From positions 1-5,083 of the forward strand of contig JASHXZ010000435.1 in assembly GCA_030043285.1 (NCBI GenBank): DNA of 5,083 bases, written 5' to 3'. Below are positions 1 to 5,083 of the stretch, piece after piece. The position numbers and the translations under genes were made by a program. A model generated the notes under the pieces. It saw only the letters and a list, made by a program, of their open reading frames with translations. It did not search any database and was not told the origin of the DNA. Origin of the DNA: Xanthobacteraceae bacterium. GTDB lineage: Bacteria; Pseudomonadota; Alphaproteobacteria; Rhizobiales; Xanthobacteraceae. Positions within the stretch are counted from its first letter, which is position 1; every line of letters starts with the position of its first letter.

Positions 1-573
1 CCGGTCCGCTCCGAGCCGCCGGCCGGTGCGCCGCCGCGGCAGAACCGCGACATCACCGGTGCGCCGACGCGCCGCTCCGACGCGCCGTCGCTCAGCCCGA
101 TCCAGGGCGGCAAGGATGCCGCGGGCAACGGCCGCAACGGCGGCTGGCTCAGCGATCTGTTGACGCGCGCGTCACGCGACCGCGACGAAGCGCCGCCGAT
201 CTCGCCGTCAAGCAACCGCGCGCCCCGCGATTCCGTCGGCTCGTTGGAGTCGCTGTCGGTCGATATCGCACGGATGATCGACCACGAAGCCACCGTCGAA
301 CTGTGGGAGCGCTACCAGCGCGGCGAACGCGGCGTCGGCGACCGGCGGCTGTACACCGCGCAAGGCCAGAAGGCCTTCGAGGAAATCCGCAACAAATACC
401 GCAGCGACCCGGAATTCCGGCAGACCGTCGAGCACTACATTCACGAGTTCGAGCGGCTCCTTGACGACGTGTCGCGCGGCGAACGCGGCCCGACCGTGGC
501 GCGCAACTACCTGACCTCCGACACCGGCAAGGTCTACACCATGCTGGCGCACGCGGCGGGACGGTTCGAGTAG
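1..573 (+). CDS. C-terminal part of an unrecognised protein: disordered region plus conserved-looking helical C-terminal domain (5' end outside window)
   Basis: The frame is open from base 1 to a TAG at 571-573, giving 190 visible residues. The true start lies upstream; the TTG at 160 is internal and has no reason to be a start. Visible residues 1 to about 78 are rich in Pro, Arg, Gly and Ser and look disordered. From about residue 81 (SLESLSVDIARMIDHE) to the end the sequence becomes helical and charged. It includes a VELWERYQRGERG stretch, an RRLYTAQGQKAFEEIRNKY segment, an HYIHEFERLLDDV helix and a C-terminal block SDTGKVYTMLAHAAGRFE. This compact half looks like a real folded domain, and I have an impression, not checked, that similar C-termini occur in other Hyphomicrobiales. 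No catalytic motif, signal peptide or membrane segment is visible in this part. I cannot name the function. Coding status is well supported by the strongly biased codon use and the contrast between the disordered and folded halves. Confidence 0.85.
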   Translation, partial: PVRSEPPAGAPPRQNRDITGAPTRRSDAPSLSPIQGGKDAAGNGRNGGWLSDLLTRASRDRDEAPPISPSSNRAPRDSVGSLESLSVDIARMIDHEATVELWERYQRGERGVGDRRLYTAQGQKAFEEIRNKYRSDPEFRQTVEHYIHEFERLLDDVSRGERGPTVARNYLTSDTGKVYTMLAHAAGRFE

Positions 574-637
574 CTTGTGAAGTGAGCGCTTCGCGTCGTC
601 GATGGTAACGGCGGCGCCTTCGTTCTCCACCCTCCTC

Positions 638-667
638 TTGCCCGCGCCGCAATCGCGGCGCTAGGCT
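638..667 (+). promoter_or_regulatory. Inverted repeat, possibly within a promoter, directly upstream of the dehydratase start
   Basis: Bases 644-650 (GCGCCGC) and 655-661 (GCGGCGC) form a perfect 7-bp stem around an AATC loop, ending 13 bases before the ATG at 675. The repeat is 18 bases long and lies exactly between a weak -35-like TTGCCC (638-643) and a weak -10-like TAGGCT (662-667). If those boxes are real, transcription would start at or next to the ATG. The hexamers match the sigma-70 consensus poorly (4/6 and 3/6), so the promoter reading is speculative. The stem itself is plain in the sequence. It could instead be an mRNA hairpin or a T-less terminator of the upstream gene. Confidence 0.3.
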
Positions 668-674
668 TGCCGCC

Positions 675-1658
675 ATGGACGCGCCGCTGCACCTGCCGAC
701 GCCTGCGGACGTGGACGAGGCCGCGCGCCGGCTGGCCGGCGTCGCGTTGCGCACGCCGCTTTTGACTTCGCCGGCGCTCGACGCCATGACCGGCGGGCGC
801 GTCTTTCTCAAAGCCGAGACGCTGCAGCGCACCGGCTCGTTCAAGTTTCGCGGCGCCTACAACAAGCTCGCGTCGATAGCGTTGGAGCGGCGCGCCGCCG
901 GCGTCGTTGCCTATTCGTCCGGCAATCATGCGCAAGGCGTTGCCGCGGCGGCGCGGCTCCTCGGCATGCCGTCCGTGATCGTGATGCCGAGCGACGCGCC
1001 GCGCGCAAAGCGCGAGCGCACTGCAGCGTTCGGCGCCGAGATCGTGCTCTACGACCGCGCCCGCGAAGATCGCGAAGCGATCGCCGCCGAGATCGCCGCG
1101 CGCCGCGGCGCCACCTTGGTGCCGCCCTATGACGACGCGCTGATCATCGCCGGCCAGGGCACCGCCGGCCGCGAGATCGTCGAGGATTTGAGCGCGCTCG
1201 GGCTTACTCCCGACGTGGTGGTGATCACCGCTTCGGGCGGCGGCCTGACCGCGGGCATCGCGCTTGCCGTCAAGGCGCGGGTGCCGAATGCGGCGCTCTA
1301 CACCGCCGAGCCTGCGGGCTTTGACGACCACGCGCGTTCGTTCAAGAGCGGCGAGCGCGAAGCGAACGCGGCGCTCACCGGCACCATCTGCGACGCCTTG
1401 ATGGCGCGCATGCCGGGTAAGCTGACGTTCGCAATCAATCGTTCGCTGGTCGGCGCCGGGGTATCGGCGAGCGACGACGAAGTCGCGGCGGCGGTGGCGT
1501 TTGCGTTCGCCGAACTCAAGCTCGTGGTCGAGCCCGGCGGCGCTGTGGCGCTCGCCGCCTTGATGACCGGCAAGATCGACATCAACGGCAAGGTCGCAGC
1601 CGCCGTGCTGTCCGGCGGCAATGTCGACCCGGACGTGTTCTCACGGCTGGTGGCGTGA
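675..1658 (+). CDS. Threonine/serine dehydratase, PLP-dependent, catabolic type without ACT domain
   Basis: This 327-residue fold-type II PLP enzyme probably deaminates L-threonine to 2-oxobutyrate and/or L-serine to pyruvate in the cytoplasm. The PLP-binding lysine is K57 in GSFKFRGAYNKL. The substrate loop SSGNHAQG spans residues 81-88, with S82 aligning to the catalytic serine of serine racemase. The phosphate-binding loop is SGGGL (186-190), and S313 in SGGNVD should contact the pyridine nitrogen. E211 and D217 in EPAGFDD match the divalent-metal site of serine racemase-like members. The length fits the short catabolic class (about 320-330 residues). There is no C-terminal ACT regulatory domain, so isoleucine feedback as in biosynthetic IlvA is unlikely. 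The start is well fixed: an in-frame TAA at 606-608 is followed by no ATG, GTG or TTG before 675. No Shine-Dalgarno sequence precedes it. Serine racemase or 3-hydroxyaspartate dehydratase activity cannot be excluded from sequence alone. Confidence 0.95.
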   Translation: MDAPLHLPTPADVDEAARRLAGVALRTPLLTSPALDAMTGGRVFLKAETLQRTGSFKFRGAYNKLASIALERRAAGVVAYSSGNHAQGVAAAARLLGMPSVIVMPSDAPRAKRERTAAFGAEIVLYDRAREDREAIAAEIAARRGATLVPPYDDALIIAGQGTAGREIVEDLSALGLTPDVVVITASGGGLTAGIALAVKARVPNAALYTAEPAGFDDHARSFKSGEREANAALTGTICDALMARMPGKLTFAINRSLVGAGVSASDDEVAAAVAFAFAELKLVVEPGGAVALAALMTGKIDINGKVAAAVLSGGNVDPDVFSRLVA

Positions 1659-1692
1659 GCTTGCCCCCACTGCCTCAGCGAGCGGCAGACAA

Positions 1693-2058
1693 TCAGGCGC
1701 CCGAACCGGGAATGAAACAGCGGATCTGCGTCGCGCCGGTCGCGTCCTGATACGGCCACACCACTGCCGGGCCGAATTTGTTCGGCTCGGTCACCAGCGC
1801 CGCGTCGGGTACGATGATCCAGCGGCCGTCGAGCCGCACCCGATAGCGGCCATCTTGCGTATCCCAGTCGACGTCCTCGACTTTGACGCCGTCAGCGAAC
1901 GAGCAGCACAAGCCTTTGCCGCTGGCGAGCCTGTCGAACCAGGGTTTGAGCGGAGAATCGGCAAAACGGCCGTCGTCACGCGCTTGTAACTGAGCAGGAA
2001 TAAGCACGCTCGTACACAGCGCGATGCCCGCTATGGCAGGCCTGAAGAGTCTGTGCAT
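1693..2058 (-). CDS. Small secreted protein with a Cys-Cys pair, function unknown
   Basis: This is a 121-residue product. The N-terminus MHRLFRP followed by a hydrophobic stretch (about residues 8-22) and QLQA at 23-26 is a Sec-type signal peptide, probably cut after A26 to leave about 95 residues in the periplasm. The mature part starts with DDGRFADSPLKPWFDRL, then GKGLCC (C51, C52). It continues with a Trp- and Asp-rich beta-like region (DVDWDTQDGRYRVRLDGRW), the segment VTEPNKFGPAVVWP, and C114 in QIRCFIPG. The three cysteines of the mature part suggest a disulfide or ligand site. C15 lies inside the hydrophobic core, so I do not read it as a lipobox. From memory, similar small CC-containing exported proteins recur in Bradyrhizobium-type genomes without assigned function. 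An upstream ATG at 2130 would extend the protein by 24 residues but spoils the signal peptide, while 2058 has a good ribosome binding site. The gene converges on the dehydratase with 34 bases between stop codons. Confidence 0.85.
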   Translation of the reverse strand: MHRLFRPAIAGIALCTSVLIPAQLQARDDGRFADSPLKPWFDRLASGKGLCCSFADGVKVEDVDWDTQDGRYRVRLDGRWIIVPDAALVTEPNKFGPAVVWPYQDATGATQIRCFIPGSGA

Positions 2059-2063
2059 TCTGG

Positions 2064-2068
2064 CCTCC
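2064..2068 (-). promoter_or_regulatory. Ribosome binding site that fixes the start of the secreted CC protein
   Basis: On the minus strand this reads GGAGG, five bases before the ATG at 2058-2056. It supports the signal-peptide start over the in-frame ATG at 2130. Confidence 0.75.
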
Positions 2069-2084
2069 AGTCCATCATATGCGC

Positions 2085-2110
2085 GGACCAAAAACGAGGT
2101 CCTTAGACCT
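2085..2110. repeat. Overlapping short inverted repeats upstream of the secreted CC protein
   Basis: GGACC (2085-2089) is complementary to GGTCC (2098-2102). AGGTC (2097-2101) is complementary to GACCT (2106-2110) across a CTTA loop. The two 5-bp stems share their middle arm, so only one could form at a time in RNA. They lie 27-52 bases upstream of the ATG at 2058, in the expected promoter or leader. They could be an operator; the short arms make chance occurrence quite possible. Confidence 0.3.
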
Positions 2111-2172
2111 GGAGCACGCTCGGCACACACCTTACATGTCGTTGTCGATCCGCATCTGTGAGATCAAGCAAA

Positions 2173-2192
2173 TCGCGTGCCGGTTCACGCGA
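2173..2192. repeat. Perfect 7-bp inverted repeat in the intergenic region
   Basis: TCGCGTG (2173-2179) and CACGCGA (2186-2192) pair perfectly around a six-base CCGGTT loop, in the 238-base gap between the acidic protein and the secreted CC protein. On the minus strand it is followed by a moderately T-rich stretch (ATTTGCTTG), so it may help end transcription of the gene to its right or act as a regulatory site for the gene to its left. Confidence 0.35.
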
Positions 2193-2261
2193 ATCACCAT
2201 CGCCAAGCATAACAGGTTCAATCTGGCGCTGCGGCTTTTGCTCGCACCATCCACAGGGGTC

Positions 2262-2280
2262 AGAAATAAGCGGGTGCTTA
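2262..2280 (-). terminator. Possible weak intrinsic terminator after the acidic protein
   Basis: On the minus strand TAAGC (2280-2276) and GCTTA (2271-2267) form a 5-bp stem with an ACCC loop, followed at once by TTTCT. It begins 17 bases past the TAG stop at 2299-2297. The position and the T-rich tail fit a terminator, but the stem is short and contains little GC. Confidence 0.3.
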
Positions 2281-2296
2281 CGCGCGGCGCGCGGCG

Positions 2297-3691
2297 CTAA
2301 CTGAATAGCGCGATCAATTCCTCCTCGCTCAGCGCACGTATCGGCGCAAGCGGATCGCTTGCTGACGGCTGCGACGCCTCGTCTACCGGTGCAACGAGAG
2401 GAAGACGCAGCGCCGATGCGGACGCTGGCTGCGTTTCCGCGGCGGCCACCGCCGATGCCGCAGGTACGGCCGGCAAAGCAGCAAGCGGGATCGATGCGAG
2501 AGCAGCCTCGCTATCGCCGCTCAGCGGCGCGATTGACGGCGGTGGCAGTTCGGCCGCCGGCTCGAACAATTCGTCCGGATCCTCGTTTGGACCGATGGCC
2601 GGTCGCGACGCCGCGGGCTCGGGAGCAACTTCAGAGAACACAACGCTCGGCTCGTCTTGTATCGGAGCTTCGTCGTGCGCCGCGACGGGCGCGGCCGCAT
2701 CGACCGGCCCGGTTTCGGCTAGCTCCGTAACGGGCGGCCCTTGATCGTAATCCGCAATCGGGCTTGTCGTCGTTTGCTCGTCGGAACTTTCGTCCGCCGC
2801 AAGGTGATCCGGCGCGGCGGCCGCCGGTTCGTTCAAGAACGCTTCGGGCGGGACGGTGTACTGGCTTGCTTCGGAGCTGGGATCCGCATTTACAGCCGCA
2901 ACTGGCTGCCCCTCCGACACCTCCTCATGCAAATCTTCTTCGGCCGCGGAATGGCTGACGGTGATATCCTCGGACGCAAAGACGCCGCTCGTCTCTTCGT
3001 CCGCTCCATGTTCGGATTGAGAATGCGTCAACGTCTGCGACGCCGCGAAAGGCTCCGGCATCTGCGGCTGTGAATCCGCCGGCGCGGCACCGGCCGCCTC
3101 GGGCAGCGCGTCCGCAAGCGTCACGACCGTCGCCGCGAACGCATCATCCGGCGGCATATCGGCGTCGAACAATCCGGTCGGCGGCGCCAGCTCATCCCGT
3201 TCGGCCTGCTCGGCCTCCTCGGCGGCTTCAGCGTCCCGGCCGTCCTGCACCGTCTGAACATTATTCGGCAACGCCGGCGCCTCGACCACGATAGCGGCTG
3301 GCTGCGGTTGCGGTTCAACAGCCGCCATCGCAAGAATCTCGTTGAGAGCGTGGGTCAGCTCGCGAAGGAGCGCGGCGGCCTCACGCGCGCGCTGCATGCT
3401 TGCGCGTTTGACCGAGTCAGCCGCGCCGATCTCCCGCACTGCCGCATCGAGCGCATCGCACAGCGAGCGTTCGACCTCGCGCTCGTGCAGGACGAAGGCG
3501 ATATCGGCGATGCGTTCGATCGCCGCCGAACCCTCCAAACCTTCGGGGGCACCGGCAAGCAGCGCCTCGACCTGACCGAGCGCGGCAATAAGCTCCGCGA
3601 CGTCAAGCGCCTGCGCAGCCGCAGGCAGCTGCGACTCGGCGGCCGCGGCATCAGGCCGCGCGAAAGCGGCAGTGGATGGATCGGTGGACAT
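2297..3691 (-). CDS. Acidic protein of unknown function: helical N-terminal domain, long disordered linker, short C-terminal helix
   Basis: This is a 464-residue protein with no signal peptide or membrane segment. Residues about 29-124 are helix-forming, from DVAELIAALGQVEALL through VLHEREVERSLCDALDAAV and REAAALLRELTHALNEIL, and could form a small helical bundle. Residues about 125-445 are a low-complexity Ala/Pro/Glu/Asp/Ser linker, strongly acidic, with only four arginines and no lysine. The last residues, DPLAPIRALSEEELIALFS (446-464), form a compact amphipathic helix that looks like a conserved binding tail. By eye the whole protein has one lysine (K95), one cysteine (C78) and no tryptophan. 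The layout resembles adaptor or scaffold proteins that dock through a terminal peptide, but no family is recognised. Codon use supports this frame over the open plus-strand frames opposite. There is no clear Shine-Dalgarno sequence before the ATG at 3691. The start is still reasonable because no other ATG occurs until residue 99. Confidence 0.8.
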   Translation of the reverse strand: MSTDPSTAAFARPDAAAAESQLPAAAQALDVAELIAALGQVEALLAGAPEGLEGSAAIERIADIAFVLHEREVERSLCDALDAAVREIGAADSVKRASMQRAREAAALLRELTHALNEILAMAAVEPQPQPAAIVVEAPALPNNVQTVQDGRDAEAAEEAEQAERDELAPPTGLFDADMPPDDAFAATVVTLADALPEAAGAAPADSQPQMPEPFAASQTLTHSQSEHGADEETSGVFASEDITVSHSAAEEDLHEEVSEGQPVAAVNADPSSEASQYTVPPEAFLNEPAAAAPDHLAADESSDEQTTTSPIADYDQGPPVTELAETGPVDAAAPVAAHDEAPIQDEPSVVFSEVAPEPAASRPAIGPNEDPDELFEPAAELPPPSIAPLSGDSEAALASIPLAALPAVPAASAVAAAETQPASASALRLPLVAPVDEASQPSASDPLAPIRALSEEELIALFS

Positions 3692-3729
3692 CAGCGTTAC
3701 ACCACGTCGGCGCCAAGCGAACGCACGTT

Positions 3730-3744
3730 ACGCAACGCAACGCG
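3730..3744. repeat. Tandem 5-base repeats upstream of the acidic protein
   Basis: ACGCA, ACGCA and ACGCG follow each other at 3730-3744, with a further ACGCA at 3721-3725. They sit 30-53 bases upstream of the minus-strand start at 3691, in the region expected to hold its promoter. They could be a binding site for a regulator or simple slippage sequence. Confidence 0.3.
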
Positions 3745-3767
3745 GACAACGAGACTCGGGGAACGCA

Positions 3768-3825
3768 GCCTCGCCCTGCATCACCTAGCACAGCCCTGCG
3801 GGGCTGCCGAGGCGAAAGCCGCAGG
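3768..3825. repeat. Cluster of three overlapping inverted repeats between the Bug protein and the acidic protein
   Basis: Stem A pairs CAGCCC (3791-3796) with GGGCTG (3801-3806) over a TGCG loop. Stem B pairs CCTGCGG (3795-3801) with CCGCAGG (3819-3825). Stem C pairs GCCTCG (3768-3773) with CGAGGC (3808-3813). A and B share bases and exclude each other; A can nest inside C. The cluster begins 11 bases past the stop of the Bug gene on the minus strand. It most simply serves as a transcription-ending or mRNA-stabilising 3' structure, although no U-run follows it. Confidence 0.45.
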
Positions 3826-3835
3826 CGGGGAAAAC

Positions 3836-4828
3836 TCAGTCAATCCGGGCGCCGGCCAGCTTCACGATGGCGCCCCATCGCTGCGTCTGGTCGGCGAGGA
3901 AGCGCCTCAAATCGTCCGGCGTGCCGGTGTTGGCCAGCGCGGAGAATTTCGCCAGGTTCGCCTGCGCCGCCGGCGTTTTCAGGCCGGCATTGATGGCGGC
4001 GTTGAGCTTGTCGATGACCGGGCTCGGCGTCCCGGCCGGCGCCACCACGCCGGTCCAGGCGTCGAGGGTGAAATCCGGAAAGCCGCTTTCGACCAGGGTC
4101 GGCACATCGGGCAGCGCCGGCCAGCGTTCTTTGCGGGCAATCGCCAGCGCCCGCACCTTGCCGGCCTTGATGAGCGGATAGAGCGTGACCAACCCGTCGA
4201 TGGTGAATTGGGTGCGGCCGCCCAGGAGGTCGGTCACCGATTGCGCCGAGCCGCTATACGGAATGTAGACGACGTCGATATGCGCCTCGGTCTTGAACAA
4301 GGTGGAAAGCAGATGCGGCGGCGTGCCGAGCCCGGCGCCGAAATTGATCTTTCCGGGATTGGCTTTGGCGTAGGCGACGAATTCGGCGATGCTGTGCGCC
4401 GGCACGTCGTTGTTGACGACGAAGACGTGCGGCAACAGCGCCACCAAGGCGATTGGCGCGAACGCCTTGCGCGGATCGACGTCGAGGCTCGAGTAAAGCG
4501 CCGGCGCCACGGCGAGCGAGCCGGACGAACCGAACAACAGGGTGTAGCCGTCGGGTGGCGCGGCGGCGACGTATTTGGTGCCGAGTGTCGAGCCGGCGCC
4601 GGGGCGATTTTCCACCACGACTTGGCCGACGCTGGCGCTCAATTGCTCGCCGACGAGGCGCGCCATGGTGTCGATCGGCCCGCCCGGCGGAAACGGCACG
4701 ATCATGCGGATCGGCCGGTTCGGATAATTGTTTTGTTGTGCGTGGGCCGAGCCGAGCAGCGCCGCCGGCAGCGCGGCAGCAGCGCCCGCGCCGGCCATCG
4801 CGGTGAGAAGTGTCCGCCGTGTCGCCAT
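3836..4828 (-). CDS. Bug/TctC-family periplasmic solute-binding protein (tripartite tricarboxylate transporter type)
   Basis: This is a 330-residue secreted binding protein, the usual length for the family, that captures a small carboxylate-like solute in the periplasm. The N-terminus MATRRTLLT followed by an Ala/Gly-rich hydrophobic stretch and AHA (28-30) looks like a twin-arginine signal peptide cut before QQNNYP. Family hallmarks follow: YPNRPIRMIVPFPPGGPID (34-52), where the PFPPGG turn forms part of the ligand pocket. Next come VVENRPGAGSTLGTKYVA (70-87) and PPDGYTLLFG (91-100). Later typical blocks are INFGAGLGTPPHL, VVYIPYSGSAQSVTDLLGG, LYPLIKAGKVRALAI and VPTLVESGFPDF. No TctA or TctB membrane subunits are present here. 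That is common in this family, where binding proteins far outnumber transporters. The ligand cannot be predicted. It lies 105 bases downstream of an enolase-superfamily gene on the same strand, suggesting shared transcription and a related substrate. Confidence 0.95.
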   Translation of the reverse strand: MATRRTLLTAMAGAGAAAALPAALLGSAHAQQNNYPNRPIRMIVPFPPGGPIDTMARLVGEQLSASVGQVVVENRPGAGSTLGTKYVAAAPPDGYTLLFGSSGSLAVAPALYSSLDVDPRKAFAPIALVALLPHVFVVNNDVPAHSIAEFVAYAKANPGKINFGAGLGTPPHLLSTLFKTEAHIDVVYIPYSGSAQSVTDLLGGRTQFTIDGLVTLYPLIKAGKVRALAIARKERWPALPDVPTLVESGFPDFTLDAWTGVVAPAGTPSPVIDKLNAAINAGLKTPAAQANLAKFSALANTGTPDDLRRFLADQTQRWGAIVKLAGARID

Positions 4829-4834
4829 GACGCG

Positions 4835-4842
4835 TCCTCCCC
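4835..4842 (-). promoter_or_regulatory. Strong ribosome binding site of the Bug protein gene
   Basis: The minus strand reads GGGGAGGA six bases before the ATG at 4828. This near-ideal Shine-Dalgarno sequence confirms the start and suggests efficient translation. Confidence 0.8.
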
Positions 4843-4933
4843 GGACTTATTTCTGCGCGGCATTCTTGCGCGGTCCGGTGTACGGTGCGCCAAATCCGGC
4901 TTGCCGTCACCCTCCCCGACGACTTGCCGCGCC

Positions 4934-5083
4934 CTATCCCCACAGCGCCGGCTCGGCCGGATGGACCAAGCTGCCGTCGTAGGACAGGCCGTGCTCGCGA
5001 TCCTCCGCGAGCAGGAGCGGACCGTCGAGATCGACGACACGGGCGCGCTGCGCCACCAACAGCGCCGGCGCCATGGCGAGCGA
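4934..5083 (-). CDS. C-terminal end of an enolase-superfamily enzyme, probably dipeptide epimerase or muconate-lactonizing type (5' end outside window)
   Basis: Read on the minus strand from the window edge, the frame gives 49 residues and ends at TAG (4936-4934). The sequence runs SLAMAPALLVAQRARVVDLD, then GPLLLAEDREHGLSYDG, and ends HPAEPALWG. The small-residue AMAPALLVAQ helix, the strand VVDLDGPLLLAED and the GLSYDG turn match, from memory, the end of mandelate racemase/muconate lactonizing enzyme-like proteins, in particular L-Ala-D/L-Glu epimerase relatives. The metal ligands and catalytic lysines lie upstream of the window, so the reaction cannot be assigned. It is the gene before the Bug protein on the same strand, with a 105-base gap that holds no obvious terminator. 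The two may be co-transcribed. Confidence 0.75.
   Translation of the reverse strand, partial: SLAMAPALLVAQRARVVDLDGPLLLAEDREHGLSYDGSLVHPAEPALWG

Noticed and set aside
580..595. GAAG/CTTC 4-bp stem just after the first gene as a terminator
   Set aside because: Four pairs with no T-tract is expected by chance.
534..1331. 265-residue minus-strand open frame opposite the dehydratase
   Set aside because: The dehydratase on the plus strand has clear catalytic motifs; the opposite frame is an Arg/Gly/His-rich shadow.
1670..1688. CTGCC/GGCAG 5-bp stem between the convergent stop codons as a bidirectional terminator
   Set aside because: The stem is short, the loop is nine bases, and no T-run follows on either strand; the location is attractive but the signal is too weak.
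1693..2130. Longer form of the secreted CC protein starting at 2130
   Set aside because: The extra 24 residues disrupt the signal peptide, have no ribosome binding site, and would cover the putative operator; the ATG at 2058 follows a GGAGG.
2140..2250. tRNA or small RNA suggested by a GGTTC-containing loop between short stems
   Set aside because: I could not assemble a cloverleaf with an acceptor stem and anticodon arm; only one isolated 7-bp hairpin is present.
2079..2300. Plus-strand 73-residue open frame in the intergenic region
   Set aside because: It has no ribosome binding site, its composition is basic and random, and it runs through the leader of the opposite gene and several inverted repeats.
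2359..3294. Several plus-strand open frames opposite the acidic protein
   Set aside because: They are Arg- and Pro-rich translations typical of the antisense strand of GC-rich coding DNA; the minus-strand frame is longer, continuous and has coherent domains.
4254..4943. 229-residue minus-strand open frame overlapping the Bug gene
   Set aside because: It is out of frame with a well-supported Bug protein and its translation is almost entirely arginine-rich.

Overview
The window is GC-rich DNA with dense alphaproteobacterial-style coding. It most resembles Hyphomicrobiales of the Bradyrhizobium/Rhodopseudomonas/Pseudolabrys type. That placement is an inference from three things: codon use, a Bug-type periplasmic binding protein, and a small exported double-cysteine protein of a kind I associate with these genomes. 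I see no rRNA, tRNA, CRISPR array, insertion sequence or phage gene.

Plus strand, left part: the window opens inside a gene (1-573) whose visible product is a disordered Pro/Arg/Gly-rich stretch followed by a helical, conserved-looking C-terminal domain of unknown function. After a 101-base gap comes a complete fold-type II PLP enzyme, a threonine/serine dehydratase without an ACT domain (675-1658). Its start has no Shine-Dalgarno sequence and is preceded by a perfect 7-bp inverted repeat.

Minus strand, the rest: all remaining genes read right to left. In order of transcription they are: (1) the last 49 codons of an enolase-superfamily enzyme, probably dipeptide epimerase-like (4934-5083), cut by the window edge and too short to stand out as an ORF; (2) a Bug/TctC-type periplasmic solute-binding protein with a Tat-like signal peptide (3836-4828); (3) a 464-residue protein made of a helical N-terminal domain, a long acidic disordered linker and a short C-terminal helix motif (2297-3691); (4) a small secreted protein with a Cys-Cys pair (1693-2058). 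Gene 4 converges on the dehydratase with only 34 bases between the two stop codons.

How the genes may work together: the enolase-family enzyme and the Bug protein are 105 bases apart on one strand and could form a small uptake-and-catabolism unit for a carboxylate or dipeptide-like substrate. The other genes show no clear functional link to each other. Intergenic regions 574-674, 2059-2296 and 3692-3835 hold inverted repeats that may be terminators, operators or RNA structures. I find no convincing new biological system. The least explained items are the acidic helix-linker-helix protein, the truncated first protein, and the overlapping stems at 3768-3825.
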